DNA from: JAFKFH01 sp017307375
GTDB lineage: Bacteria > Pseudomonadota > Alphaproteobacteria > Ferrovibrionales > Ferrovibrionaceae
DNA: 64,000 bases
NCBI GenBank assembly: GCA_965229335.1
Contig: OZ245874.1
Coordinates: forward strand, 4,526,001-4,590,000
Reading direction: 5' to 3'
This document shows, piece by piece, positions 1 through 8,688 of the stretch. The position numbers and the translations under genes were made by a program. The notes below the pieces were generated by a model. It was given only the letters and a program-made list of their open reading frames with translations. It did not search any database and was not told where the DNA came from. How positions within the stretch are numbered: the first letter of the stretch is position 1; every line of letters begins with the position of its first letter.

Positions 1-516
1 GCTTCCTCGCCGTCGGACTGTTCCAGCACCTCGACCTTGAAGCCGCGCTTCTCGGCCCAGCGGACATACATGCGCAGCAGCATGTTGGCCCAGTCCTGGC
101 TTTCGGTGCCGCCGGCGCCGGCATGGACTTCGAGGAACGAATCGTTGTGGTCGGCCTCGCCCGACAGCAGGCTTTCCAGGCGGCGCTTGGCCACCTTGTC
201 CTGCAGCGTGTTCAGTGCGGCTTCGGCCTCGGCGACGATGTCGGCATCGCCTTCGGCGTCGCCCATCTCGATCAGCTCGAGGGTGTCGTCGAGCTCACGC
301 TCCAGCGCCACCTGCGACGAGGTCGCGGCCTCGAGCTGGTTGCGCTCGCGCATGACGGCGCCCGCCTTGGCCGGGTCTTCCCACAGCTTGGGATCCTCGG
401 CTACGGCATTGAGTTCTTCCAGTCGCTTTAGGGCGCGATCCCAGTCAAAGAGACCTCCTCAGCAGGCTGAGTGCCTGCTTGATCTCGGTCGCGATCGCCT
501 CGATTTCGGCGCGCAT
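1..516 (-). CDS. prfB: Peptide chain release factor 2 (5' part, programmed frameshift)
   Basis: Release factor 2 recognises UGA and UAA and triggers peptide release on the ribosome. Only the N-terminal part is in the window; the gene runs off the left edge. From the ATG at 516 the frame reads 23 codons (MRAEIEAIATEIKQAL, then SLLRRSL) and meets an in-frame UGA at 447-445. Reading resumes one base forward as DWDRALKRLEELNA and continues to RF2 sequence including GAGGTESQDWANMLLRMY near the edge. The break is the classical RF2 autoregulatory +1 frameshift, not an error: AGGAGG, three bases, CTT TGA C. Low RF2 favours shifting and so restores RF2. It lies downstream of mrcA on the same strand, a pairing common in alphaproteobacteria. 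Confidence 0.96.
444..459 (-). other. prfB programmed +1 ribosomal frameshift site
   Basis: On the minus strand the sequence is AGGAGG (459-454), TCT, CTT (450-448), TGA (447-445), C. The Shine-Dalgarno-like hexamer three bases before the CTT slippery codon, the in-frame UGA and the following C are the hallmark elements of the RF2 frameshift cassette. The shifted codon is GAC at 446-444. Confidence 0.95.
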
Positions 517-579
517 CACCGCTACTCCGTGTCTACGGTTTCAGATTTGTGGCGGCGGACCCTAGTTCAATCCGCCTGG

Positions 580-3111
580 TCAGTAAAGACCGCCGGTACC
601 GCTGCCGGTTCCCGCGCCTTCGGTGGTCCGCCCGGAAACCGCGCCGGTCGACACGCCGGTGACAGCCGGATTGTCGGCGATGCCGGCGCCCAGCACGGGC
701 GTGCCGGCCGAACCCTCGCCCGGCTCGGTCCAGACGCCCTCGACCGGCTCGCTGCCGTCCAGCACGGTCTGGTTCGCGCCGGGCTCGGTGCCCGGCTTGA
801 ACGCTTCCATGATGGCGCGGCGATCGCCGGGCTCGGCCAGGCGGCCGGTGGCGGGGTCGACGCGAACCAGACGGACGCCCGAGGGGATACGGAACGGCAC
901 GGCCGGCTTGTTCTTCAACGCCTCGGTGATGAATTCCTTGAAGATCGGCACCGCCGAAGAACCGCCGGTATCCTTGGCGCCCAGCGTGCGCGGGTTGTCG
1001 AAGCCGACGAAGACGCCGGCGACGAAGTCGGGGCTGAAACCGATGAACCAGTTGTCGAACGAATCGTTCGACGTGCCGGTCTTGCCGCCCAGCGGCTTGC
1101 CGATCGACTTGAGCGAGGCGGCGGTACCGCGTTCGACCACGCCCTGCAGCATCCAGGTGATCTGGAAGGCGGTCGCGGGGTCGAGCAGCTGCGGCCGGTC
1201 GTCCGGGATGGTGGGTTCGCGGGTCGCACCCCAGGCGCCGTTGCAGTTCTCGCAGGCGCGCGCATCGTGGCGATAGACGGTGCGCCCGTTGCGATCCTGC
1301 ACCCGGTCGATCAGCGACGGCTCAATGCCTTTGCCGCCGTTGACGAACTTGGCGTAGGCCGAGGTGATGCGCAGCACCGTGGTCTCGCCGGCGCCGAGCG
1401 ACATGGCGAGGTTCTTGCCCATGCGATCGACCGCGCCGAGGCGGGTGGCATAGTCATAGACCTTGTCCATGCCGATGGCCTGGGCCAGGCGCACGGTCAT
1501 CAGATTGCGCGACTTTTCCAGGCCCTGGCGCAACGTGGTCGGGCCGAGGAAATCGCCGCCGTAGTTCTTGGGCTTCCACAGCGGCAGGCCGGGACCCTGG
1601 TCGTAGACGAACGGGCCGTCCAGCACCAGGCTCGACGGGGTGAAGCCGCTGTCGAGGGCGGCGGCATAGACGAACGGCTTGAACGACGAGCCCGGCTGGC
1701 GCTCGGCCTGGGTCGCCCGGTTGAACTGGCTGGTGCGGAAATCCCAACCGCCGACCAGTGCCAGCACGCGGCCGGTATGGGGATCGAGGGCGACGATGGC
1801 ACCGCCGACATCGGGAATCTGGCGCAGGCCGTAGCGCGTCTCGCCGGGCTTGTCCGACAGTGCCTCGACCGCGACGACGTCGCCGACCTTGAGCACGTCG
1901 GCCGGCGTCTTGGGCACCGGGCCGACGGCCTGATCCTCGAGGGTCGGCCGCGCCCAGCGCAGTTCCTCCATCGGGATCGTGCCCTTGGTCCCGTTGACGA
2001 AGCCGACCTCGGCGGCATTGGCCGAGGTCGCCAGCACGACGGCGCCGCGCCAGCTGTCGAGCAGGGCCGGCGGCAGCTGGAAGGCGGTCAGCTGGGCGGT
2101 CCAGTCGGCGGCAAGCGGGCCGTTGATGCGGCCGAGCGGGCCGCGCCAGCCATGGCGCCGGTCATAGGCCATCAGCCCGTCCTTCAGCGCCTTTTCGGCG
2201 GCGGCCTGCAGCCGCGGGTCGAGCGAGGTGCGGACCGAGAGGCCGCCTTCATAGAGCGCGGCTTCGCCGAAGCGCTGGACCAGCTGGCGGCGGACTTCTT
2301 CGGAGTACCAGCCCAGCCGGGTCTGCACCTCCGACCGCGGCCGCGCGACCAGAGCGGTCTGCTTGGCGGCGTCGCCCTCGGCGGCGGGCACGAAGCCATT
2401 CTCGACCATGCGGTCGATGACCCAGTCGCGACGCGCCTTGGCGCGCTCGTTGTAGCGGTCGGGGCGATAGTTTTCCGGTCCCTTGGGCAGGGCGGCAAGG
2501 AAGGCCGCCTCGGCCACGGTCAGCTGGTCGAGCGACTTGTCGAAATAGTTCAGGGCGGCGGCGGCGACGCCGTAGGCCGACTGGCCGAGATAGATCTCGT
2601 TCAGATAGAGCTCAAGGATACGGTCCTTCGACAGCGCGCTTTCCAGGCGGAAGGCGAGAATCGCCTCGCGGATCTTGCGCTTGATCGACACCTCGTTGGT
2701 CAGCAGCATGTTCTTGGCGACCTGCTGCGTGATGGTCGAGCCCCCCTCCGGCCGGCGATGATTCAGGACGTTGTAGGCCGATTGCAGGATGGCGCGGGCC
2801 AGGCCCTGAAAATCCAGGCCGGGATGGCTGTAGAAATTCTTGTCCTCGGCCGCCAGGAAGGCGTCCTTGACCCGGTCGGGAATGGCGTCAACCGGCACGA
2901 ACAGCCGGCGTTCGCGGGCAAATTCGGCAATCAGTTCGCCGTTGCCGGCATGGACGCGGCTGGTTACCGGCGGCTGATACTCGGCCAGCGCCTTGTAGTC
3001 GGGCAGATCCTGGCTGTAGTACCAGATCCCGTAATAGGCGACCCCGAGACCGGCCACGGCGAGGATGACGAACAAACCCGCCGCCCACGCCAGAAGACGC
3101 ACCATCCACAT
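580..3111 (-). CDS. mrcA: Penicillin-binding protein 1A-type bifunctional transglycosylase/transpeptidase
   Basis: Inner-membrane peptidoglycan synthase of 843 residues that polymerises lipid II and cross-links stem peptides. A membrane anchor spans about residues 4-26. The GT51 domain carries EDKNFYSHPG with catalytic Glu89, then GGSTITQQVAKN. The transpeptidase domain has the SxxK nucleophile at Ser475 (QPGSSFKPF), an SRN motif and KTGTS at Lys677. The start at 3111 is preferred because GGAG lies about 10 bases upstream; an ATG at 3105 is possible. A longer upstream reading frame has no ribosome-binding site and no family similarity. prfB follows on the same strand 63 bases downstream. The amiC-type amidase that often precedes mrcA in alphaproteobacteria is not in the window. 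Confidence 0.95.
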   Translation of the reverse strand: MWMVRLLAWAAGLFVILAVAGLGVAYYGIWYYSQDLPDYKALAEYQPPVTSRVHAGNGELIAEFARERRLFVPVDAIPDRVKDAFLAAEDKNFYSHPGLDFQGLARAILQSAYNVLNHRRPEGGSTITQQVAKNMLLTNEVSIKRKIREAILAFRLESALSKDRILELYLNEIYLGQSAYGVAAAALNYFDKSLDQLTVAEAAFLAALPKGPENYRPDRYNERAKARRDWVIDRMVENGFVPAAEGDAAKQTALVARPRSEVQTRLGWYSEEVRRQLVQRFGEAALYEGGLSVRTSLDPRLQAAAEKALKDGLMAYDRRHGWRGPLGRINGPLAADWTAQLTAFQLPPALLDSWRGAVVLATSANAAEVGFVNGTKGTIPMEELRWARPTLEDQAVGPVPKTPADVLKVGDVVAVEALSDKPGETRYGLRQIPDVGGAIVALDPHTGRVLALVGGWDFRTSQFNRATQAERQPGSSFKPFVYAAALDSGFTPSSLVLDGPFVYDQGPGLPLWKPKNYGGDFLGPTTLRQGLEKSRNLMTVRLAQAIGMDKVYDYATRLGAVDRMGKNLAMSLGAGETTVLRITSAYAKFVNGGKGIEPSLIDRVQDRNGRTVYRHDARACENCNGAWGATREPTIPDDRPQLLDPATAFQITWMLQGVVERGTAASLKSIGKPLGGKTGTSNDSFDNWFIGFSPDFVAGVFVGFDNPRTLGAKDTGGSSAVPIFKEFITEALKNKPAVPFRIPSGVRLVRVDPATGRLAEPGDRRAIMEAFKPGTEPGANQTVLDGSEPVEGVWTEPGEGSAGTPVLGAGIADNPAVTGVSTGAVSGRTTEGAGTGSGTGGLY

Positions 3112-3276
3112 CTCTAGAAGCTCCGAACCAGGAAGCGCCGCTTCACGTCGGCCAGTATAACGCCGATCGCGCGCCAAGGCTGCATTCGCAGGCGCGGTTA
3201 TGCCATGGCCGCCCCCGGGCCGCAATGGCGCCGCCGGGCCCGCATGACAGCCATGCCCGGGTGGAATCCCTCGATC

Positions 3277-4383
3277 TTACAGGTGCGTCAGATGGTTGTC
3301 CCAGCGCAACGCCGCGTCGGCGCCGGCCAAAATCGCCTGTTTTCCCTGCGCCGGCCAGACCATCCAGGCCCCGCCCAGCCCCGAGGTCAGCACGAACGAG
3401 CCCGCCTCGGGACCGGCGGCGATGCCGCAGACATCGCCCGCGGCGATCTGCCCGACCGGGGTGCCGTCGGCGACGCGCCAGAAGACCGCCAGCCCGCCGC
3501 GCGGCGAGGTCGCGCCGAGAATGGCGCCGGACCGGTCCAGCGCGGCGCTGCCGCAATACTGGCGCAGCCCGGCGCGGCGATGATCGTCGAGGTTCAGGAA
3601 AGTCAGCCGGTCGGCGCCGCGCCGGTGGCTTGCCACCAGCGGCACCGGGTCGGCCTGCGGCCCTTCATACTGGCCGGCGATCTCGACCAGACCGTCGGCG
3701 GTGACGGCGAGATGGCGCAGCGACAGCTGCGACAGTCCGGAAGGCGGTGCCACCTGTTCGACGATCCGGCCGTCGGCCAGCGCCAGATAGGCGATCGACG
3801 GCGCCATGTCGCCGGGATTGAGCCGGCCCTGCGGCAGGTCGGGATGGGTCAGGATGCCGCCATTGGCCACCACGAGCGTCGTGCCGTCCGGCATCAGCCT
3901 GACGTCATGGGGGTCGAGGCCGCCCGAGGGCACCTCGCCCACCCGGCGATAGGCCTGGCGGGCATCGTAGATGCCGATACGCCCGTCGCCACTGTCGATC
4001 TCGGTCTCGGTGGCATAGAGCAGACCGCCGGTGGCGTCGAACACGCCATGGCCGTTGAAGTGGCGACCCGCGGCCGCCTCGACCAGATGCCGCCGTCGCC
4101 CGTCGGCCAGTCCCAGCACCATCATGAAGCCGCCGGGGCGGCGGCCGAAGGCGATCGTCTCGTCGGCGGCGGGGCGCCGGATCACCTGATGGGCGCGGGC
4201 CGGCAGGTCATGGCGCCAGCGGGTGGCGCCGTCGAGGCCGAGTGCGGCGACCAGGGCGCGGCCGTCGCGCGCCATGCCGGCCGACAGGAAGGCGGGTTGC
4301 CCGGCAGCGCCGGCAATGGCCGGCGGCGGCAGGCCGAGACCCGCCAGCGCGGCGGCGAAAAGTCGGCGGCGGGCGATCCGCAC
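3277..4383 (-). CDS. DUF1513 (COG3490) family periplasmic protein
   Basis: 368 residues, last gene of the imelysin operon. The N-terminus has an arginine run (RIARRRLFAAALAGLGL) before a hydrophobic stretch, consistent with a Tat or Sec export signal. The body reads as a beta-propeller-like repeat protein, with recurring DG and GG turns such as HFNGHGVFDATGGLLYATE and GLDPHDVRLMPDGTTLVVANGG. The HGVF and DPHD segments are typical of DUF1513. No enzymatic activity is established for the family. It regularly travels with two imelysins and a di-haem thiol oxidoreductase (the COG3487-COG3490 set), as here. Only 3 bases separate it from the upstream gene, so co-transcription is very likely; a role in periplasmic iron handling is inferred from context. 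Confidence 0.87.
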   Translation of the reverse strand: MRIARRRLFAAALAGLGLPPPAIAGAAGQPAFLSAGMARDGRALVAALGLDGATRWRHDLPARAHQVIRRPAADETIAFGRRPGGFMMVLGLADGRRRHLVEAAAGRHFNGHGVFDATGGLLYATETEIDSGDGRIGIYDARQAYRRVGEVPSGGLDPHDVRLMPDGTTLVVANGGILTHPDLPQGRLNPGDMAPSIAYLALADGRIVEQVAPPSGLSQLSLRHLAVTADGLVEIAGQYEGPQADPVPLVASHRRGADRLTFLNLDDHRRAGLRQYCGSAALDRSGAILGATSPRGGLAVFWRVADGTPVGQIAAGDVCGIAAGPEAGSFVLTSGLGGAWMVWPAQGKQAILAGADAALRWDNHLTHL

Positions 4384-4386
4384 CGT

Positions 4387-5520
4387 TCAGTCCCCGTCCA
4401 GGCTGTTGAAGCCGAGCGGCACGCCCAGCGCCTCGGTCAGGTCCTCGGCGATCATCCGTTTCAGCTTCTCGCCCTGCTCGACCACGCGCAAGGCTGCCTG
4501 GCGCTGATCGGGCTTCAGGATCGTCTTGTCGAGCGGTTCGCGCAGCCGGGCCACCGCCTGCAGGACCGCGGCGAACTGCTTGCGGATCGCGGCGGCGAGA
4601 TCGGCGCGGCCGGCCGGACCGGACAGAAGCTGGTCCAGGGTCGGATCGCCGTCGCGCAGATAGAGGGCCTCGGCAGCGGCCAGGTTGGCCTTGATCGCGT
4701 TCAGTGTCTGGCCCGACCGCCAGGCTTCCATCGTGCGCGGCTGGGCCTTGTCGGCGGTGGCGCCGAGCGGCCGCTTCAGCTTGCGGTCGATCGGCAGCTC
4801 GATGGCGGCATGCAGGCTCTTGATCAGTTCGAGCGTCGCATCGGTCGGCACCATGTACCGGCTGCCGACCTGGCCGGCGCGGGCCATTTCCGCCGGAAAG
4901 CCCTGCGGCCCCCAGGCGGCCGCGGTGTCGGTCGCGATCGCGGCGAGGTTGCCGGTGATCGCGGTCAGCATGGCACAGCGGAACCTGGCCGCATCGTCCT
5001 TCGCGGTCAGCCTGGGCAGGGTATCGTCACCATAGAGCAGCCGTTCCAGCGCGGTGAAGCCCTGCACCGAGACCGACCCCTGGGCAAAGGCCTGGGGCGT
5101 GATGCTGGCCGGATCGGCCTTGGCCAGTACCTGGCCGAGCTGCCGGCCCAGCACGTCGCGCGGATCGGGCCAGAAGGCGGTGCGCTGATAGCGGAAGAAC
5201 AGTTCGACCGGACCGAAGGAGACATGTTGTATCCCCTCCCAGGCCGCGAACCCGGCGACATAGGCCGCCCGCGCCTGGCCAAGCCGCGCCTGATCGGGCT
5301 GCTGGCACAGTGCCTGGCCCGCCTGGTCGAGCTTGGCCGTCGCCTCGGCGAGCCGGGCATAGCGCGGCGTGATATGGGCCAGGGCCACGCTCTGGTTCAG
5401 CCGAGTGAAATCGGCATCCGACGGCGCGGCAACGGCGGCCGAGGCCAGCAGGATCGCCGCACCGGCGCATGCCAGGCCCCAGGTCAGGCCCCGCGCCGGC
5501 GTGCTTGGGTTTTCAGCCAT
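4387..5520 (-). CDS. Imelysin family protein (COG3489-like)
   Basis: 377 residues with an export signal (GLACAGAAILLASAAVAAPS) and an all-helical imelysin domain. Start chosen at the ATG at 5520 because GGAG lies about 9 bases upstream; the longer frame lacks both a signal peptide and a ribosome site. Imelysins are periplasmic or surface proteins of iron-uptake loci; the name comes from an insulin-cleaving protein, but peptidase activity is doubtful for most members. The GxHxxE signature of the family is diverged here (GIQHVSFGPVELFF), so metal binding may differ from the first imelysin of the operon. It sits between the di-haem oxidoreductase (16-base gap) and the DUF1513 gene (3-base gap). 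Confidence 0.88.
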   Translation of the reverse strand: MAENPSTPARGLTWGLACAGAAILLASAAVAAPSDADFTRLNQSVALAHITPRYARLAEATAKLDQAGQALCQQPDQARLGQARAAYVAGFAAWEGIQHVSFGPVELFFRYQRTAFWPDPRDVLGRQLGQVLAKADPASITPQAFAQGSVSVQGFTALERLLYGDDTLPRLTAKDDAARFRCAMLTAITGNLAAIATDTAAAWGPQGFPAEMARAGQVGSRYMVPTDATLELIKSLHAAIELPIDRKLKRPLGATADKAQPRTMEAWRSGQTLNAIKANLAAAEALYLRDGDPTLDQLLSGPAGRADLAAAIRKQFAAVLQAVARLREPLDKTILKPDQRQAALRVVEQGEKLKRMIAEDLTEALGVPLGFNSLDGD

Positions 5521-5536
5521 CGTGGGCTTCTCCGCG

Positions 5537-6988
5537 TCAGAGCGAGTTGACGAAAGCGAGCAGGGCCTCGCGGTCGCGGCGCGACAGCTTGACCACGCGG
5601 TCGCGCGCCGGCCCGGCCTCGCCACCATGCCAGAGGATGGCTTCGAGCAGGTTGCGGGCGCGCCCGTCATGCAGGAAATTCGTATGGCCGTTGACCGCCT
5701 TGGTCAGGCCGACGCCCCACAGCGGCGGGGTGCGCCAGTCGCGCCCGCCGGCGGCACCTTCCGGGCGGTGGTCGGCAAGGTCCTCGCCCATGTCGTGCAG
5801 CAGCAGGTCGGTATAGGGCCAGATCAGCTGGTCGGACTGCTCGGGTCGCTCCGGGTCGCTGGCGGTGCGGAAGCTCGGCACATGGCAGGCGGCGCAGCCG
5901 ACGTCGTGGAACAGCTTCTTGCCGGCCAGCACCTGCGGGGCGCCGGGATTGCGGCGGGCGGGGACCGCGAGATTGCGCGAATAGAAGGTGACCAGGTCCA
6001 TCATGCGCCCGGTGACCTCGACATGCTCGACCGGATCGGCGCCATCGGGGGCGTCGAGACAGGCTTTCTGCTTGGGCGTGCAGTCGCCGGAGGAAAGCGG
6101 CGCGATCGCCGAGGACAGGCCGATGTCGCCGGCGAAGGCATGGGCGACCTGCTGGCGGATCGTCGGTTCGCCGGCCTTCCAGCCGAAACGGCCCAGCATC
6201 GGCCGGTCGGTAGTGACGTCCCAGCCGGTATTGGCCCGGCCACGGATCCCGTCGCCGTTGCGATCGTCGGGATCGGCATTGGCCAGGATCGCCTGCGCCG
6301 GAATCATCTCGAGCAGGCCCAGCCCGATCATCGGCGGGGCGATGCGCGGCGACATCATCACGTCGGGCCGCATCGGTCCGTAATTGAGGTTGCGCACCGA
6401 ATAGGTCGGGGCGCGCAAGGTGACCACCGTGCCGTCGGCCAGCCTGATCTTGCGGTCCTTGCGGGTGACGACCATCTCGCCCTCGGCGAGAAAGCCGTGG
6501 ATGGCGAAGTTCTGCAGCTGGCCGCCATAGGTCGGCTCGGGGATCGTCGCCTGGCGGAAGGTCTTCAGGGCGTCGCGCTGCTCGTCGGTCGTCGGCGGTA
6601 CCGACAGGCGCAGGAACAGGGCCACCGCCTCCTCGCCCGGCGCGGGCGGGCGGCCGCGGCCGTCCTTCAGGTGGCAGCCCTGGCAGGAGCGCGAATTGTA
6701 GAGGGGGCCGAGGCCATCCGACGACGTGGTCGAACTGGGGGCGGCCACCCACAGCTTGCGGAAGATGCCGTCGCCGACCTTGAAGTCCAGCTCACGCTCG
6801 AACGACATGTTGGCCGAGGAATGGGAGAAGGCCGAGGTGTTGATGTCGGCATGCGAGGTCGCGGCACCGCCGGGATCGCCCTCGCCCGGTTCCAGGCGGC
6901 CGTAGTCCACCGCCCAGCCAATTCCCGCAGCCCCGAGCGAGGCGGCCATCGCCACGGCGGCGATCAACGAGGCACGTCCGATCATCAT
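5537..6988 (-). CDS. Di-haem oxidoreductase (DUF1111, putative thiol oxidoreductase, COG3488)
   Basis: 483 residues, exported (MIGRASLIAAVAMAASLGAAG signal region). Two c-type haem attachment motifs are visible: CQGCH starting at Cys102 and CAACH starting at Cys365. Other conserved stretches include DGLGPLYNSRSCQGCH and TPPLWGVGLTKAVNGHTNFLHDGRARNLLEAILWHGGE, characteristic of DUF1111/MauG-related di-haem proteins. It probably carries out periplasmic electron transfer, perhaps redox chemistry on iron or on a protein partner; the substrate is unknown. It lies between the two imelysins, 64 bases after the first and 16 before the second. Function beyond haem-based redox is inferred from its constant association with iron-regulated imelysins. 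Confidence 0.92.
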   Translation of the reverse strand: MMIGRASLIAAVAMAASLGAAGIGWAVDYGRLEPGEGDPGGAATSHADINTSAFSHSSANMSFERELDFKVGDGIFRKLWVAAPSSTTSSDGLGPLYNSRSCQGCHLKDGRGRPPAPGEEAVALFLRLSVPPTTDEQRDALKTFRQATIPEPTYGGQLQNFAIHGFLAEGEMVVTRKDRKIRLADGTVVTLRAPTYSVRNLNYGPMRPDVMMSPRIAPPMIGLGLLEMIPAQAILANADPDDRNGDGIRGRANTGWDVTTDRPMLGRFGWKAGEPTIRQQVAHAFAGDIGLSSAIAPLSSGDCTPKQKACLDAPDGADPVEHVEVTGRMMDLVTFYSRNLAVPARRNPGAPQVLAGKKLFHDVGCAACHVPSFRTASDPERPEQSDQLIWPYTDLLLHDMGEDLADHRPEGAAGGRDWRTPPLWGVGLTKAVNGHTNFLHDGRARNLLEAILWHGGEAGPARDRVVKLSRRDREALLAFVNSL

Positions 6989-7052
6989 GTCGCAACTCTT
7001 GAAAGCAGATGGGTGGCGGGCCGCCGGTCGCGGCGGCCCGCTGCCTGGTTCG

Positions 7053-8336
7053 TTACTTCTTGCCGACCTTGGCGGGATCGTCGAGACTGTCCGAACCTTC
7101 GACCTTGATCGGCTTCAGCTTCAGCGCCGCGACGACACGCTCGAGCGTCCGGGTCTGGGCGGTCAGGGTGTCGATCGCCGCCTGCACCACGGCATTGCCC
7201 TCGGGGTTGTTCGGCCCGATCATCTGGTCATAGGCTTCCTTGGTCTCGGCCCGCTGCTTCAGCGCGGTCATCGCCGCGACGGTCGCCTCGAGCTTCGCCT
7301 TCATCTCGGTATCGAGCGCCGGATCGGCCTTGGCCACGATCGATGACAGGCTCGCGACCTTCAGCGGCGAACCGTCGGCGCGGGCATATTCGCCGAGATA
7401 GACGTTGCGGATGCCGATGACGTCGTAATAGTGCGAATTGTGGGTGTTGTCGGAGAAGCAGTCGTGCTCCTCCTCGGGGTCGTGCAGCATCAGCCCGAGC
7501 TTCATGCGCTCGCCGGCCAGTTCGCCATAGGACAGGCTGCCCATGCCGGTCAGGATCGTGGTGATGCCGTTGTCGGGCTTGCCCTTGACGAGGCCCTGGC
7601 GGGCCTTGCCGTCCTTGGTCCATTGCTTCGCCATCCAGGCGAGGTCGGAAACCAGAAGGTCGGTCGCGGCCTTCAGATACTGGGCGCGGCGGTCGCAATG
7701 GCCGTTGGTGCAGCCGTCCTTGGCATAGTCGGTCCAGGGCCGGTTGCCGGCGCCCGGGCCGGTGCCGTTGAGGTCCTGGCCCCACAGCAGGAATTCGATG
7801 GCGTGATAGCCGGTCGCGACATTGGCCTCGACCCCGCCCGCCTCATGCAGCTTGCGCAACAGCTTGGCATCGATCTTGCGGGCATCGACGGTCTTGCCGG
7901 CGACCTTGACCTTGGGGTTGGCGATGATGTTGGCGGTGCGCGACGGGTTCTCGTCGGAGGCGTCGCCGTAGCTGCCGGCGTCGACATAGTCGATCAGCCC
8001 CTCGTCGAGCGGCCAGGCATTCACCTTGCCTTCCCAGTCGTCGACGATCTTGTTGCCGAACCGGTAGACCTCGGTCTGCTGATACGACGGCCGGGCCGCG
8101 ATCCAGGCGGCGCGGGCGGCCTTCATCGTCTCGTCCGACGGCTTGGCGATCAGGGCGTCGACGGCCTGCTGCAGCGTCCTGGCCGTGGTCAGCGCATCGC
8201 CATAGGCTGCGGCGGCGATGTCGGCATAGCCCGCGACCACCGCCTGTTTCTCGGCGGCGGTCTGGGCGAAGGCTGCCGTCAGCGGCAGCGACACCAATGC
8301 CGTCATCGCCAGCAGGCGCGAAATCCGGCTGATCAT
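7053..8336 (-). CDS. Imelysin family iron-regulated periplasmic protein (IrpA-like, COG3487)
   Basis: 427 residues, first gene of the four-gene operon. A Sec signal peptide ends around AFAQT. The imelysin signature GxHxxE is intact: GYHAIEFLLWGQD, with His178 and Glu181. Other family stretches are YRFGNKIVDDWEGKVNAWPLDEGLIDYVD and the Cys-containing DGCTNGHCDRR and HDCFSDNTHNSHYYD. IrpA-type imelysins are induced by iron limitation in several bacteria and are thought to bind iron in the periplasm or at the outer membrane. GAGGGG lies just upstream of the ATG, and a Fur-box-like palindrome lies 45 bases upstream, supporting iron control of the operon. Confidence 0.92.
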   Translation of the reverse strand: MISRISRLLAMTALVSLPLTAAFAQTAAEKQAVVAGYADIAAAAYGDALTTARTLQQAVDALIAKPSDETMKAARAAWIAARPSYQQTEVYRFGNKIVDDWEGKVNAWPLDEGLIDYVDAGSYGDASDENPSRTANIIANPKVKVAGKTVDARKIDAKLLRKLHEAGGVEANVATGYHAIEFLLWGQDLNGTGPGAGNRPWTDYAKDGCTNGHCDRRAQYLKAATDLLVSDLAWMAKQWTKDGKARQGLVKGKPDNGITTILTGMGSLSYGELAGERMKLGLMLHDPEEEHDCFSDNTHNSHYYDVIGIRNVYLGEYARADGSPLKVASLSSIVAKADPALDTEMKAKLEATVAAMTALKQRAETKEAYDQMIGPNNPEGNAVVQAAIDTLTAQTRTLERVVAALKLKPIKVEGSDSLDDPAKVGKK

Positions 8337-8380
8337 CTCGATTACCCCTCATGACCGTTCGAACTGACGGCCGGACGCTA

Positions 8381-8392
8381 TTGCAATTGCAA
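8381..8392 (-). promoter_or_regulatory. Candidate iron-responsive operator (Fur-like palindrome)
   Basis: TTGCAATTGCAA is a perfect 12-base palindrome 45 bases upstream of the imelysin start, in an A/T-rich patch unusual for this GC-rich sequence. Alphaproteobacterial Fur/Mur sites often contain TGCAA/TTGCA half-sites. The regulator assignment is an inference from this resemblance and from the imelysin operon behind it. Confidence 0.45.
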
Positions 8393-8443
8393 ACAACTAT
8401 CAACAGCGACTGAGGAGTGAAACGAGGTGTTTTGTCGCAACCG

Positions 8444-8620
8444 TCAGCGGCGGCGGTAGAATCCGGCGCCGATCAGAACCAGGCCGATGCCGAGCATCGT
8501 GGCGGCAAACATCGGCGGCACCACATGGGTGCCGCCTTGCGGCAGGCCCAGGCCCAACCCCAAGGTCAGGCCCAGGACCAGCACGATCCCGAGGATTGCG
8601 GTCGTCAGCGTGCGGTTCAT
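8444..8620 (-). CDS. Small two-helix membrane protein (paralogue 1)
   Basis: 58 residues, starting MNRTLTTAILGIVLVLGL and ending GIGLVLIGAGFYRRR. Two hydrophobic helices are separated by a short polar loop containing THVVPP; the C-terminal RRR would sit in the cytoplasm by the positive-inside rule. It shares the HVVPP loop and the GxxLxGAGFYRRR tail with the gene just upstream, so the two are tandem paralogues. A GGGG stretch about 8 bases before the ATG can serve as ribosome site. The function is unknown. It could be co-transcribed with its neighbour; the imelysin operon downstream seems to have its own promoter. Confidence 0.7.
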   Translation of the reverse strand: MNRTLTTAILGIVLVLGLTLGLGLGLPQGGTHVVPPMFAATMLGIGLVLIGAGFYRRR

Positions 8621-8688
8621 GTCATACCCCGCGAAGATTCAGATACCGCGGGCCGAATGCGACGGGGTCGGGAAAGTTCCGCCCGGAT

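Noticed and set aside
37..3117. Long open frame opposite mrcA and prfB
   Set aside because: Its translation is an Arg/Gly/Asp/His-rich shadow of the high-GC coding strand, without domain motifs; both opposite genes are unmistakable.
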